From Bacteroidales bacterium (GTDB lineage: Bacteria > Bacteroidota > Bacteroidia > Bacteroidales > CAIWKO01), in contig JALOBU010000001.1 in NCBI GenBank assembly GCA_023228145.1, forward strand, positions 1-64,000: a DNA stretch of 64,000 bases. The letters run 5' to 3'. A model generated the notes under the pieces. It was not told the DNA's origin. It ran no database searches and worked only from the letters and a program-made list of their open reading frames with translations. Numbering within the stretch: the stretch's first letter is position 1; each line of letters starts with the position of its first letter. This document shows positions 1 through 8,661 of this stretch, in pieces. Position numbers and translations under genes: made by a program.

Positions 1-25
1 TTGAATACATCCTACAAAAATAAGG

Positions 26-55
26 TTAGTGCGGTAATACCGCACTAATTTTTTT
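26..55 (+). terminator. Intrinsic terminator of a gene upstream of the window
   Basis: A perfect 9-bp stem (26-34 with 40-48) encloses the loop TAATA and is followed by seven T residues (49-55). This is a textbook rho-independent terminator for plus-strand transcription, so a gene ending before base 1 probably stops here. Bases 56-256 hold nothing else I can recognise. Confidence 0.8.
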
Positions 56-256
56 GCTAATTAGTTTATATTCTGATTCTTAAAAATATGAATTACACAA
101 AAAACAGGGTAGAGTCAGAAGTCAGGATGTTAGAAAAGATCTGACATTACGAGGTACAATTTATTCTTATTAGTACGTTTTTAGAATGAGCTGTAATCAA
201 TATTAATTTACTGCTCATTCTAAAAAATCGTAATTTAGTAGTCTGAATTGTATTTC

Positions 257-2860
257 ATGAAAAAGTTCCTGTTCGCTTTATTTTTAACAGTTTATGCGTT
301 TTTTTCTGTTTATGCAACGCATCAGCGGGCAGGAGAAATAACTTATCGCTGGCTTTATGGCCTTACTTACGAAGTTACTATTATCACTTATACTTATACT
401 CCCAGCCCTGCCGACAGGCCGGAACTTGAACTTTTCTGGGGTGATGGCACTTCTGATATCATTCAAAGAGTCGAACAAGTACATCTGCCAAACAATATCA
501 GTTACAACAGATACACTTATGATGGTCCCGGTACAGGAGGTCAGCATACATTTCCGGCTCCCGGAACATATACTCTTTCTATGGAAGACCCTAACAGAAA
601 TGCAGGGGTAATTAATATTCCTAATTCTGTCAATATCCCAATGTATCTTGAAACAAAGCTGGTCATTAACCCCTTTTTAGGGAATAATAATTCTCCGGTA
701 CTCTTGAATGCCCCGATTGATAATGCATGTATATATCAGCCTTTTTTACACAATCCCTGGGCCTACGATCCCGATGGAGACAGCTTATCCTATTCTCTTA
801 CTGCCTGCAAAGGGCAGGGAGGGCTTGACATTCCGGGATTTTTTTATCCTCCCGCAAATAACACTTTTTCTATTAACCCTTTAACAGGAGAGTTGCTTTG
901 GGATAGCCCCCAGCTAAATGGCGAATATAATATTTGTATTATTATTGACGAATGGCGCAATGGAATATGGATTGGTTCGGTGAGGCGCGATATGCAGATA
1001 ACAGTAGTGTCTTGCATTAACCAGCCTCCGATAATACAACAAATTGCAGACACTTGTATTCTGGCAGGGACATTATTTTCATTAAATATACAGGCTACTG
1101 ACCCGAACGGAGATATTATTACACTTACAGGTAATGGAGCTCCGCTCCTGATAACCCCAGGCCCGGCAACATTTCCTCAGCCTGTTCAGGGAACAGGAAG
1201 TGTAAGCTCCACATTCACGTGGCAGACGCAATGTGAGCATGTGAAGAAAGCTCCTTATCAGATGAATTTTAAAGTCATTGATGACGGATACCCTGTACAA
1301 TTGGTTGACTTTATGTCTTTTTTTATTACGATTGTTGCCCCCGCTCCCGAAAACCTTTCAGCTACTCCTGACGGAAATAAAATAAATTTAAAATGGGATA
1401 AAAGCCTTTGTGCTAATGCTAAGGGTTACAGAATATTCAGGCGCAGCGGGTATTATGGCTTTTCCCCCGACCATTGCGAAACAGGAGTTCCTGCTTATAC
1501 TGGCTATGTGATGATTGCACAATTGGATGATATCAACGATACCACATTTTTGGATGATAACAACGGGCAGGGATTGATTAGGGGTCATGATTATTGCTAT
1601 ATGGTTATTGCCTACTTCTCTGATGATGCAGAAAGTTATGCCTCAAATGAAGCTTGTGCTGAGCTCACTAGGGATGTCCCCGTTATTACTAATGTAAGTG
1701 TAAAAAATACAGATATAACTGATGGCTCTGTTATGATTGTTTGGACCAAGCCTACAGATTTTGATTCTGTTCAAATTCCCGGGCCATATAAATACCTTAT
1801 TTACAGGAGAACAGGATTAAGCGGGACCAATGTAACACTGATTGACTCTCTCTCGTTACTCCAGGATACTGTTTATACGGATACTTTAATAAATACACTT
1901 AATTTTCCCTATCATTATCGTATTGATTTTTATAACGATGAACCCGGAAATCGTTTTTATGTTGGCTCTACCGAATATGCTTCCTCTGTTTTTCTTTCAC
2001 TAACACCTTCCGATAACACTCTTACACTTAGCTGGCAGTTTGCTGTTCCGTGGATTCATGATTCTATGACAATATATCGCCAAAACCCTTCGACTATGCT
2101 TTTTGATTCGATAGGGGTTACTACTTCGTTAAGTTTTGCTGATACAGGGCTTGTGAACGGCATAGAATATTGTTATTATGTGAAGTCTTCAGGTCATTAT
2201 TCAGCAAGCGGTTTTGCAAGCCCTTTGATTAATCTCTCACAACGAGCATACGGAAAACCCACTGACAACGAACCACCATGTCCCCCCTTATTGTCAGGCA
2301 CAGTGGATTGTAAAGATATTAAAAATACATTATGGTGGTCCAACCAAAACAACGCTTGCGATGATGATATTGTTTCTTATAATCTTTATTATTCTCCTGG
2401 TGATGGTGCCGATTATTTTGTAATATTTTCTTCAAATAACATTGCAGATACGTTTTACATTCACCCAGGCTTGAACACTATTACAGGGTGTTACTATGTT
2501 ACTGCCATAGATTCTTTTAATAATGAAAGCATACCAAGTAATTTAGTCTGTTTTGATATTGACCAGTGTTTACCTTATGAACTTCCTAATGTCTTTTCTC
2601 CAAACGGGGACGGTTATAATGATGTTTTTCGCCCATTCCCTTACGATTTTGTTGACCACATAAACATAGTTATTTTTAACCGCTGGGGAACCATTGTTTT
2701 TAAAACAGAAGACCCGGATATAAACTGGGACGGAAAGGACAGAAATTCGAAAAATGCTTGTAGTGTTGGCGTTTATTATTATATATGCGATGTGTTTGAA
2801 AAAAGGTTGCAGGGGCTAACAAAAAGAACCCTTCAAGGCAATATACATCTTATCAGGTAA
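257..2860 (+). CDS. T9SS type B sorting domain surface protein with FN3-like repeats
   Basis: Large exported protein (867 residues from ATG 257; an in-frame TTG at 248 adds three residues that would spoil the signal peptide). The N-terminus is Lys-Lys plus a hydrophobic stretch ending near YATHQ, a typical signal peptide. A beta-rich domain follows (about residues 20-135, with a WGDG motif), then cadherin/PKD-like segments (DPDGDSLSY, DPNGDIITL) and fibronectin type III-like modules between about 370 and 690. The last 85 residues match the gliding-motility-associated CHU_C domain: LPNVFSPNGDGYND, IFNRWG, NWDGK and a final Tyr-rich strand. In this family that domain directs passage across the outer membrane by the type IX system and attachment to the surface. 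The ligand or adhesive role is unknown. The gene appears to be monocistronic. Confidence 0.9.
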   Translation: MKKFLFALFLTVYAFFSVYATHQRAGEITYRWLYGLTYEVTIITYTYTPSPADRPELELFWGDGTSDIIQRVEQVHLPNNISYNRYTYDGPGTGGQHTFPAPGTYTLSMEDPNRNAGVINIPNSVNIPMYLETKLVINPFLGNNNSPVLLNAPIDNACIYQPFLHNPWAYDPDGDSLSYSLTACKGQGGLDIPGFFYPPANNTFSINPLTGELLWDSPQLNGEYNICIIIDEWRNGIWIGSVRRDMQITVVSCINQPPIIQQIADTCILAGTLFSLNIQATDPNGDIITLTGNGAPLLITPGPATFPQPVQGTGSVSSTFTWQTQCEHVKKAPYQMNFKVIDDGYPVQLVDFMSFFITIVAPAPENLSATPDGNKINLKWDKSLCANAKGYRIFRRSGYYGFSPDHCETGVPAYTGYVMIAQLDDINDTTFLDDNNGQGLIRGHDYCYMVIAYFSDDAESYASNEACAELTRDVPVITNVSVKNTDITDGSVMIVWTKPTDFDSVQIPGPYKYLIYRRTGLSGTNVTLIDSLSLLQDTVYTDTLINTLNFPYHYRIDFYNDEPGNRFYVGSTEYASSVFLSLTPSDNTLTLSWQFAVPWIHDSMTIYRQNPSTMLFDSIGVTTSLSFADTGLVNGIEYCYYVKSSGHYSASGFASPLINLSQRAYGKPTDNEPPCPPLLSGTVDCKDIKNTLWWSNQNNACDDDIVSYNLYYSPGDGADYFVIFSSNNIADTFYIHPGLNTITGCYYVTAIDSFNNESIPSNLVCFDIDQCLPYELPNVFSPNGDGYNDVFRPFPYDFVDHINIVIFNRWGTIVFKTEDPDINWDGKDRNSKNACSVGVYYYICDVFEKRLQGLTKRTLQGNIHLIR

Positions 2861-2890
2861 TTGTTTTTTAAAACAATTATTCATTTTTTT
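2859..2890 (+). terminator. Possible weak AT-rich terminator
   Basis: A 9-bp AT-rich stem (2859-2867 with 2870-2878, two-base loop) begins in the stop codon of the surface-protein gene and is followed by a T-rich run. With almost no G-C pairs it is only a weak candidate. Confidence 0.3.
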
Positions 2891-2961
2891 GCAACTTTCA
2901 CTTTTTTTATATTATTTAGCGGAAATTTCTGAAAAATTAGTATTAATTAAAAAGCAATATT

Positions 2962-5034
2962 ATGTCTGAACAAAAAAAATTTGTACCATTTGTGTCATCT
3001 GAGACCAACATGGCAGAGTTTACGCTGAAAGCCCTTTTGATAGGCCTTGTAATGGCTGTTTTATTGGGGGCCGCCAATGCATATCTTGGCCTGAAGGCCG
3101 GTATGACCATTGCAGCAACATACCCGGCAGCTGTTATCGGGATGGCCATATTAAAAATGATGAAAGGCTCCATTCTTGAAGAAAATTTTGCCCGTACCGT
3201 GGGCTCCATTGGTGAGTCTGTTGCAGCGGGAGCAATTTTTACGCTACCTGCGTTTTTTATTGCAGGGATATGGGACCCGTTTTTTACCCCGGGACATTAT
3301 GTAACGTCAACTCTGATACTTATTGCCGGCGGCGTGCTTGGTATCATGTTTGTTGCATTATTGCGCCGTGTTATGGTGGATGATGCCGAACTGAAATTTC
3401 CGGAATCTATTGCTGCAGCCGAAATTCACAAAGCCGGACGCCGTGGAGGCGGAGGTTCTAAATTTTTATTCGGAGCCATGATAGGCGGTGCCCTTATCAA
3501 AGCTATGGGAGAGTTTAAATTTTTTGCAACGACATGGGAAAAATTTGTTGCTTTTGGAAAATCAACTATTGCTGGTACCGCTTTTCAGGGGCAGGGAGGC
3601 ATGTTGCTCAGTTCTCCGGGAATCAGTCCGGCATACATGGGCGTTGGTTATATTATCGGGCCGAAGCTTGGCGCGTTAAACTTCAGCGGTGGCTTGATTG
3701 CATGGGGACTGCTGGCACCAATTATCTATTATTTTATTGCACCCTCCATTAACATGGATTTTTTGAACAGCTGGGCAGCGATTCTTCAAACTAAAGACCC
3801 CTCACTATCAACAGAAAATGCATTAGCCAAAGTAAGCGATTCTTCATTTCAGATAGGTCAAATCTGGCGTTTTATCGTCAGGCCTATCGCAATCGGAGGC
3901 ATGTTAATGGGTGCCTGTTTCACACTTTTTAAAATGCGTAAAAGCCTTGGCGCCGGCATAAAGAGAGCGATAGGTGATGTGAAAAAAGCCGCCGGAGGCA
4001 CAAACGTTACAGACCGCGTTGATAAAGATATTCCCATAACATGGGTTATCATTGGCATTTTGGCTGTTGCTATAATGACTTTTTGTATTACATTTTTTAT
4101 TTTTAGTGCAGGAATACTTGTTTCGGTTGTAGCTGCTACTCTGATGATAATACTCGCATTCTTATTTGCCGCAGTATCCGGATACCTTGTGGGTATTATG
4201 GGTTCAAGCAACAATCCTATCAGCGGGTTAACATTAACGGCACTGGTTGTAACGGCTTTGATACTTTTTGCTCTTGGCGTAAGAGGCGAAGAGGGCGTTG
4301 CTTCTGTATTGGGAGTTGCTGCTATTGTATGCGTCTCGGCTGCGGTTGCCGGAGAAATGCTACAAGATCTAAAAGCAGGGCATATTCTGGGTGGTACACC
4401 TTGGAGGATGCAAATCGGGGATATTATTGGCGTTATACTTGCAGGCGTGGTAATGTTTGGTGTGTTGGTGATATTAAATGAAGGCGATATTGCTCAGGGA
4501 AAAATTCAGGGATATGAAGGCGGGTTTGGCAGCAAAAATCTTTCTGCGCCACAAGCAAGCCTAATGGCAATGCTTTCAAAAGGGATAGTGGGAGGCCAGA
4601 TGGCATGGCCGTTGATTATTGTTGGGATGCTGATGGGACTTGCTTTCATATTGATGCAGGTAAAAAGCCCCATGCTTGTAAGTGTCGGGATGTATCTTCC
4701 TCTTGAAACAACGTTTGCTATTTTCCTGGGAGGTATTGTTAAAGGTATTGTTGAAATTATTCAGAAACGCAAAAATTTCTCACTCGGCCAGGCGGTGCGT
4801 ACCGAAAATGTCGGTGTGCTGCTGGCTTCAGGATTCATTGCCGGAGAAGCATTGATGGGGCTCGTTTTTGCCTTGTTGTATTTCTTAAATGTTCCCACAT
4901 TTTCTATATTTGAAAATCCTTCTTTCGGCGTAAGTATCATTGTTTTAGTGCTTATTGCTGTCGCTTTAATATGGCTTCCGGTTCGCAACAGGGGTGCTGC
5001 AGATGCTCCGCCTCCGCCTAGCGGAAACTTCTAA
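2962..5034 (+). CDS. OPT family oligopeptide transporter
   Basis: Integral inner-membrane protein of 690 residues with about 14-16 hydrophobic segments along its whole length and no signal peptide. The start MSEQKKFVPF then ETNMAEFTLKA, the early segment NAYLGLKAGMTIAATYPAA and the later GSSNNPISG are characteristic of the bacterial OPT/YSL family, which imports oligopeptides or metal-chelate complexes by proton coupling. A short Pro-rich tail (ADAPPPPSG) ends the protein. The gene has its own downstream terminator and no partner genes, as expected for a single-component carrier. Substrate cannot be told from sequence; peptide uptake would suit the dipeptidase encoded at 8.7 kb, but that link is inference. 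Confidence 0.92.
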   Translation: MSEQKKFVPFVSSETNMAEFTLKALLIGLVMAVLLGAANAYLGLKAGMTIAATYPAAVIGMAILKMMKGSILEENFARTVGSIGESVAAGAIFTLPAFFIAGIWDPFFTPGHYVTSTLILIAGGVLGIMFVALLRRVMVDDAELKFPESIAAAEIHKAGRRGGGGSKFLFGAMIGGALIKAMGEFKFFATTWEKFVAFGKSTIAGTAFQGQGGMLLSSPGISPAYMGVGYIIGPKLGALNFSGGLIAWGLLAPIIYYFIAPSINMDFLNSWAAILQTKDPSLSTENALAKVSDSSFQIGQIWRFIVRPIAIGGMLMGACFTLFKMRKSLGAGIKRAIGDVKKAAGGTNVTDRVDKDIPITWVIIGILAVAIMTFCITFFIFSAGILVSVVAATLMIILAFLFAAVSGYLVGIMGSSNNPISGLTLTALVVTALILFALGVRGEEGVASVLGVAAIVCVSAAVAGEMLQDLKAGHILGGTPWRMQIGDIIGVILAGVVMFGVLVILNEGDIAQGKIQGYEGGFGSKNLSAPQASLMAMLSKGIVGGQMAWPLIIVGMLMGLAFILMQVKSPMLVSVGMYLPLETTFAIFLGGIVKGIVEIIQKRKNFSLGQAVRTENVGVLLASGFIAGEALMGLVFALLYFLNVPTFSIFENPSFGVSIIVLVLIAVALIWLPVRNRGAADAPPPPSGNF

Positions 5035-5042
5035 AAAATTAC

Positions 5043-5078
5043 AAATGGGGTTTTGTTCTGCAAAACCCCATTTTTTTT
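5043..5078 (+). terminator. Strong rho-independent terminator after the OPT transporter
   Basis: A perfect 10-bp stem TGGGGTTTTG (5046-5055) with CAAAACCCCA (5061-5070) and loop TTCTG is followed by eight T residues. Flanking A and T bases lengthen the stem to 13 bp. It separates the OPT gene from the patatin gene that follows. Confidence 0.93.
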
Positions 5079-5091
5079 ATAATTTTATACT

Positions 5092-5994
5092 GTGAAAACG
5101 AAAGTTGCATTGGTTTTATCAAGCGGTGGATGTAGGGGGATAGCCCACATCGGTGTGATTGAAGAGTTGCTGAAAGACGGCTATGAGATTTCTGCAATTT
5201 CTGGCACATCCATAGGTTCGGTTATTGGAGGAGTTTTTGCCTCCGGAAATTTGGGGCCGTTTACGGAATGGCTTTGCCAGCTCGATGAAGTGGATGTTTA
5301 TGACCTGTTAGATTTTACGTTTACCGGTCAGGGATTTATCAAGGCAGAACGTATTTTTAAACAATTTGAGAAATTTATAGGATGCAGAACTTTTGAAGAA
5401 CTTAAAATACCATTTGCTGCCGTGGTAACAGATATTACCAGGCGAAGAGAAATTGTTTTTGACAAAGGCAACCTGATCATGGCCATACGTGCCTCGATAG
5501 CTATACCATCCATTGTTACTCCTGTGATATATAAAGATATGATTTTGGTTGACGGCGGTATCATTAATCCCATACCCGCAAATTGTGTAAAACGAACCGA
5601 AGGAGATATCCTTGCCGTGGTGGATGTAAATGCCAATATACCGTATAAAAAACCCGTATATATTCCCAGACCAAAGTTTAAAAAATTTTCTATTAAGCGT
5701 AAAATACTGAGTTTTGCCAAGAGGCGTTACAACTTGTTTTCAGGCGAAAAAAAACTTACAGAAGATACTCCCGGATATTTTACAGTACTCGACAAATCAT
5801 TTGATATTATGCAGGATTCGATATGCCGGCTTACCATACTTAAGGAAAAACCCCAAATAGAAGTGGACATCTCACGCGATGCCGCTTCCACTTTTGAATT
5901 TTACCGTGCCGAAGAATTGATTGAAGCAGGGCGGGAAGCATATCACCTGGCGAAACAGTTAAAATCAGCAAATGAAAATAATTACAACATCTAA
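5092..5994 (+). CDS. Patatin-like phospholipase
   Basis: Predicted serine lipid acyl hydrolase of 300 residues. All patatin hallmarks lie in the first half: the oxyanion glycines in SSGGCRGIAHIGV (residues 10-22), the nucleophile elbow GTSIG (Ser near residue 41) and the DGG motif with the catalytic Asp (DGGIINPIPA, about 156-165). There is no signal peptide or membrane segment, so it is probably cytoplasmic or peripheral. The start is GTG at 5092, supported because MKTKVALVLSSGG begins right at the first strand of the fold. It lies 13 bases downstream of a strong terminator, so its promoter must lie within or just after that hairpin, or depend on read-through. The PqqD-like gene follows after 12 bases and is probably co-transcribed. 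Confidence 0.9.
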   Translation: MKTKVALVLSSGGCRGIAHIGVIEELLKDGYEISAISGTSIGSVIGGVFASGNLGPFTEWLCQLDEVDVYDLLDFTFTGQGFIKAERIFKQFEKFIGCRTFEELKIPFAAVVTDITRRREIVFDKGNLIMAIRASIAIPSIVTPVIYKDMILVDGGIINPIPANCVKRTEGDILAVVDVNANIPYKKPVYIPRPKFKKFSIKRKILSFAKRRYNLFSGEKKLTEDTPGYFTVLDKSFDIMQDSICRLTILKEKPQIEVDISRDAASTFEFYRAEELIEAGREAYHLAKQLKSANENNYNI

Positions 5995-6006
5995 TAAATT
6001 CCAGAT

Positions 6007-6378
6007 ATGAATTTTTTCCAAAGAAGAAAAATACTTAAAAAATTGAACTATATGGAAGCCACCCCCATAAGAAAAAGCAATTTCGAAACTAACGAAGAAG
6101 GTGTGGTAACGCTGGTTGTTCCAAAATTTAAAAATCAGAAATTCAATGAATTTATGCTTAGCCCGCGAAAAAGGTTTTTCCGGATTACCCTTGACAAGCT
6201 TGGGTCAGCCGTTTGGAGCCAGATAGATGGCACTTCCCGGGTTGCGGATATTTGCAGCCGCTGCCTCGAAATTTGCGGAGATAGTATTATGCCGGTAGAA
6301 CAAAGGGTAACAAAATTCCTTAGCACTTTATACGAAGGCAGGTATATTTCATTCAGGGAAATTGAAAAGTCAGAATAA
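6007..6378 (+). CDS. PqqD-family peptide-modification chaperone-like protein
   Basis: Small cytoplasmic protein of 123 residues. Residues 30-120 look like the PqqD fold: an N-terminal pair of strands (VTLVVPKF), a segment FFRITLDKLGSAVWSQIDG equivalent to the LNETGxxIWxxLDG signature, and a helical C-terminus with TKFLSTLYEGRYISF. PqqD domains bind precursor peptides for radical SAM maturases, but no such enzyme or precursor is nearby. The tight spacing after the patatin gene (12 bases) suggests a shared transcript and perhaps a shared task. Similar stand-alone PqqD-like proteins occur in Bacteroidota; their function is unclear to me. The gene runs tail to tail with the next one, ten bases away. 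Confidence 0.75.
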   Translation: MNFFQRRKILKKLNYMEATPIRKSNFETNEEGVVTLVVPKFKNQKFNEFMLSPRKRFFRITLDKLGSAVWSQIDGTSRVADICSRCLEICGDSIMPVEQRVTKFLSTLYEGRYISFREIEKSE

Positions 6379-6388
6379 TACTTGAGTT

Positions 6389-7366
6389 TTACCTTACCAC
6401 GGAAACAATACCCTTGATAACACCATGGTTGTTCCGTTTATCTTTATAACTTAAAATGTAATAGTAAGTTCCTGCAGGCTGGTTACGGGCATCCCAGTTA
6501 TTCTGGTAGTTGGAAGTTTCTAAAACGGTGTTGCCGTTACGGCTGGCTACGATTAAAGTGTTTTCGGGGTATTTATCAATGTTTTTTATCACGAAGTAAT
6601 CATTATACCCGTCATTATTAGGCGTGAAAACATTTGGAATTTCAAGGGAATATACTTCAGCGTCAATTTCTTCGATAGCAAGTTCGTCCAACTCATCAAA
6701 ATTTATATCGGGTATCACCTCTTCGTCGGCAGAAACGGGGTTGTGTTCAACAGGCTTGTCGGGAGAGTTGACTTTTTCAATATATTGCTGTAGTGATGTT
6801 TGGTAGTTGGTTTTATTTGTTTTGACGGTATCTGTTTTCACAGAAGTGCCAGAGGTATTATCTTTTAAAGCCGGTAAATTAGTATTATTGTTTACAAGAT
6901 TTTCCTGTCTGTTGTCAATGGACGAAACAGTTGTAATCCTATTATTATCTAGTTTTTCGCTGGTATTATTCTCTATAATTTGGGGGCTTTTTTCAGTTAC
7001 AATATCCATGTTTAGATTATTGCCAGGCATTGTGGTTTGAATCCCGGTTTCTTTTTGTTGAACGTCTTTTCCTTTATTAATAACATCTGTAATAATATAG
7101 GCTGAACCGAAAACAACGCCCGCGGTAAGGCAGGCTGCCGCGGCATAGCTGAGCCATATTTTAATGTGTGCACCGGCAGCTTTAAATTCAGGCCTGAAAG
7201 AGTTTTTAAATTGTCTGAATGTTACAAAATCCGCTACATTCTTTTTAAATATCTTAGTGCTTAATTTACCCCAGATATGTGAAGAAACATCCGGCTGATA
7301 ATTCTCGAAAGAGGTTCTTAAAAAATCATCCAAATTTTTTTGTCCGTTACCGGGTATTCTGTTCAT
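6389..7366 (-). CDS. Anti-sigma-like membrane protein with T9SS type B (CHU_C) C-terminal domain
   Basis: A 325-residue protein of unusual build. Residues 1-65 are hydrophilic and lack a signal peptide (a short motif around FENYQPDVSSHIWGKL recalls the N-termini of Bacteroidota sigma-associated membrane proteins). Residues 71-93 form one transmembrane helix (WLSYAAAACLTAG...). Residues 95-240 are an Asn/Thr/Asp-rich, probably disordered linker. Residues 243-325 form a full gliding-motility C-terminal domain (IPNVFTPNNDGYND, NNWDARNQPAGTYYYIL). It starts 13 bases after the stop of the ECF sigma gene, so co-transcription is very likely. I infer an inner-membrane sigma regulator with the CHU_C domain in the periplasm. 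Whether that domain is exported or acts as a sensor is unknown. Confidence 0.8.
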   Translation of the reverse strand: MNRIPGNGQKNLDDFLRTSFENYQPDVSSHIWGKLSTKIFKKNVADFVTFRQFKNSFRPEFKAAGAHIKIWLSYAAAACLTAGVVFGSAYIITDVINKGKDVQQKETGIQTTMPGNNLNMDIVTEKSPQIIENNTSEKLDNNRITTVSSIDNRQENLVNNNTNLPALKDNTSGTSVKTDTVKTNKTNYQTSLQQYIEKVNSPDKPVEHNPVSADEEVIPDINFDELDELAIEEIDAEVYSLEIPNVFTPNNDGYNDYFVIKNIDKYPENTLIVASRNGNTVLETSNYQNNWDARNQPAGTYYYILSYKDKRNNHGVIKGIVSVVR

Positions 7367-7379
7367 TTTTTTCTGTCAG

Positions 7380-7916
7380 TTATTGTTTAGATAACTTATC
7401 CTGTATTATTTTTCGTGCCTTCGATAACTGTGATTTTGAAGTCCCCACAGCTATGTTCAGCATTTCTGCTATTTCTTTGTGCTTATATCCTTCCACAACA
7501 TAAAGGTTAAGCACCATTCTGTATCCGTCGGGCATTTCCTGCATGGCAGCCATAATCTCGTTCACTGAAAAATTGCCTGTAACATCAAAGCTTTCATCTT
7601 CATCAATGTCCGACTCGGCAATATTGTCAATTTCGGCATGAAAATAGTGTTTCAGGTTTTTACGGTAGTTATTGATAGCATGGTTCACTACTACTCTCCT
7701 TACCCACTGGTCCACATAACTTTCGCTCCTGATGGTGTGGATTTCGGATAAAACAGTCATAAAAGCCTCCATCAACACATCTTCTGCCTCATCTCTGCTT
7801 TTGCAATACCTCAAACAAACGCCCATCATAGATGACTTGTACTTCTCAAAGAGGGCTTTCTGCGCTTTTCTGTTTCCGGCAATGCAGCCCTCTATTATTT
7901 TTTTATCAAGCCCCAT
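7380..7916 (-). CDS. ECF-type RNA polymerase sigma factor
   Basis: Sigma-70 family protein of 178 residues, the usual size for a group 4 (ECF) factor. Region 2 is visible at about 22-85 (LFEKYKSSMMGVCLRYCKSRDEAEDVLMEAF, cited here as its span, then the -10 recognition helix WVRRVVVNHAINNYRK). Region 4 lies at about 118-175 (MQEMPDGYRMVLNLYVVEGYKHKEIAEML, GTSKSQLSKARK). It would direct core polymerase to a regulon whose promoters I cannot identify. The membrane protein 13 bases downstream is the likely cognate regulator. The 779-base gap upstream should contain the promoter. Confidence 0.92.
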   Translation of the reverse strand: MGLDKKIIEGCIAGNRKAQKALFEKYKSSMMGVCLRYCKSRDEAEDVLMEAFMTVLSEIHTIRSESYVDQWVRRVVVNHAINNYRKNLKHYFHAEIDNIAESDIDEDESFDVTGNFSVNEIMAAMQEMPDGYRMVLNLYVVEGYKHKEIAEMLNIAVGTSKSQLSKARKIIQDKLSKQ

Positions 7917-8138
7917 CTACGGTGTTTTAGACGATAAAAATATTAAAAAGGTTGTATGCATGCTGTATTTTTAAAAAATTAATTTCTCATATAAAGTACT
8001 ATAATTATTAACACATTGCTCCTTCGGCTTATTAATAGTCCTTTAGGATTTTAATGTCAATAAAAAACATAAGTTTTATTTGTCTTATTTTTAACCGATG
8101 TCAAAGTAAAAGTTATTCATTGTGAATATTTTTCTTAT

Positions 8139-8178
8139 GGTACTTTTGGCTTGACCCAAAAGTACCCAAAAAGTCAAG
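8139..8178. repeat. Hairpin element with alternative pairings
   Basis: GGTACTTTTGG (8139-8149) pairs perfectly with CCAAAAGTACC (8156-8166) across the loop CTTGAC. The loop itself is complementary to GTCAAG at 8173-8178, so two mutually exclusive foldings exist. Sequences built around CTTTTTGGCTTGACCCAAAAG are, as I recall, common in intergenic DNA of Bacteroidota, so this is probably a copy of a dispersed repeat. It has no U-tract and is unlikely to be a terminator. Confidence 0.6.
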
Positions 8179-8385
8179 AAAATATATATCGAGACTTCGC
8201 ACAGGCAACTTCCTGACACCGCCATATTTTCTGGCTACCGCACTTTTAAATTAAGTTTGATTGATAGTTAACTTACATTATTTATTTTGTTCTTCATTAA
8301 CAAATCGTTTTAAACCCCATGACTTGCTAAGTTGATTTATATAATTCAAAGCAGTTTCTTAAGTAATTTATTTTTCCTCTTGTCT

Positions 8386-8461
8386 AAAGGATGTAAATTG
8401 CTGAAAACCAATTCTTCCTTTAGGACAGAGGCAAAAACGAAAACTTTAATTTACATCCTTT
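8386..8461. repeat. 14-bp perfect inverted repeat
   Basis: AAAGGATGTAAATT (8386-8399) recurs as its exact reverse complement at 8448-8461, separated by 48 bases. It could form a long-stem RNA or mark the ends of a degenerate miniature element. No flanking target duplication was recognised. Confidence 0.6.
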
Positions 8462-8472
8462 ATTACAAGGAT

Positions 8473-8535
8473 AACCTTCATAAATTATTGCATATATACA
8501 GAAACATGATATAAAAAAAAGGATTTATGAAGGTT
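8473..8535. repeat. 13-bp perfect inverted repeat
   Basis: AACCTTCATAAAT (8473-8485) recurs as its reverse complement at 8523-8535 with 37 bases between. It lies 11 bases after the previous inverted repeat, so the two could stack as adjacent hairpins in one transcript. Confidence 0.6.
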
Positions 8536-8653
8536 TACGAGCAGGTCTGTGTTGCGGCAGTGGGAGCGAGTCTGCCTTGTCGGCAGGTAACAAAAAAATC
8601 CAAAGTTTTATAGAAGAAATTTATATCGGACACTAATGTAAATTAATAATTAT

Positions 8654-8661
8654 TACATTTG
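8654..8661 (+). promoter_or_regulatory. Likely -7 box of the pepD promoter
   Basis: TACATTTG fits the Bacteroidota -7 consensus TAnnTTTG and lies 35 bases before the start codon. No clear TTTG -33 box is present at the usual distance, so this is tentative. Confidence 0.4.

Noticed and set aside
8332..8514. Short plus-strand open frame in the repeat-rich gap
   Set aside because: It is AT-rich, runs through both arms of an inverted repeat and has no recognisable domain or convincing signal peptide, so it is not called as a gene.
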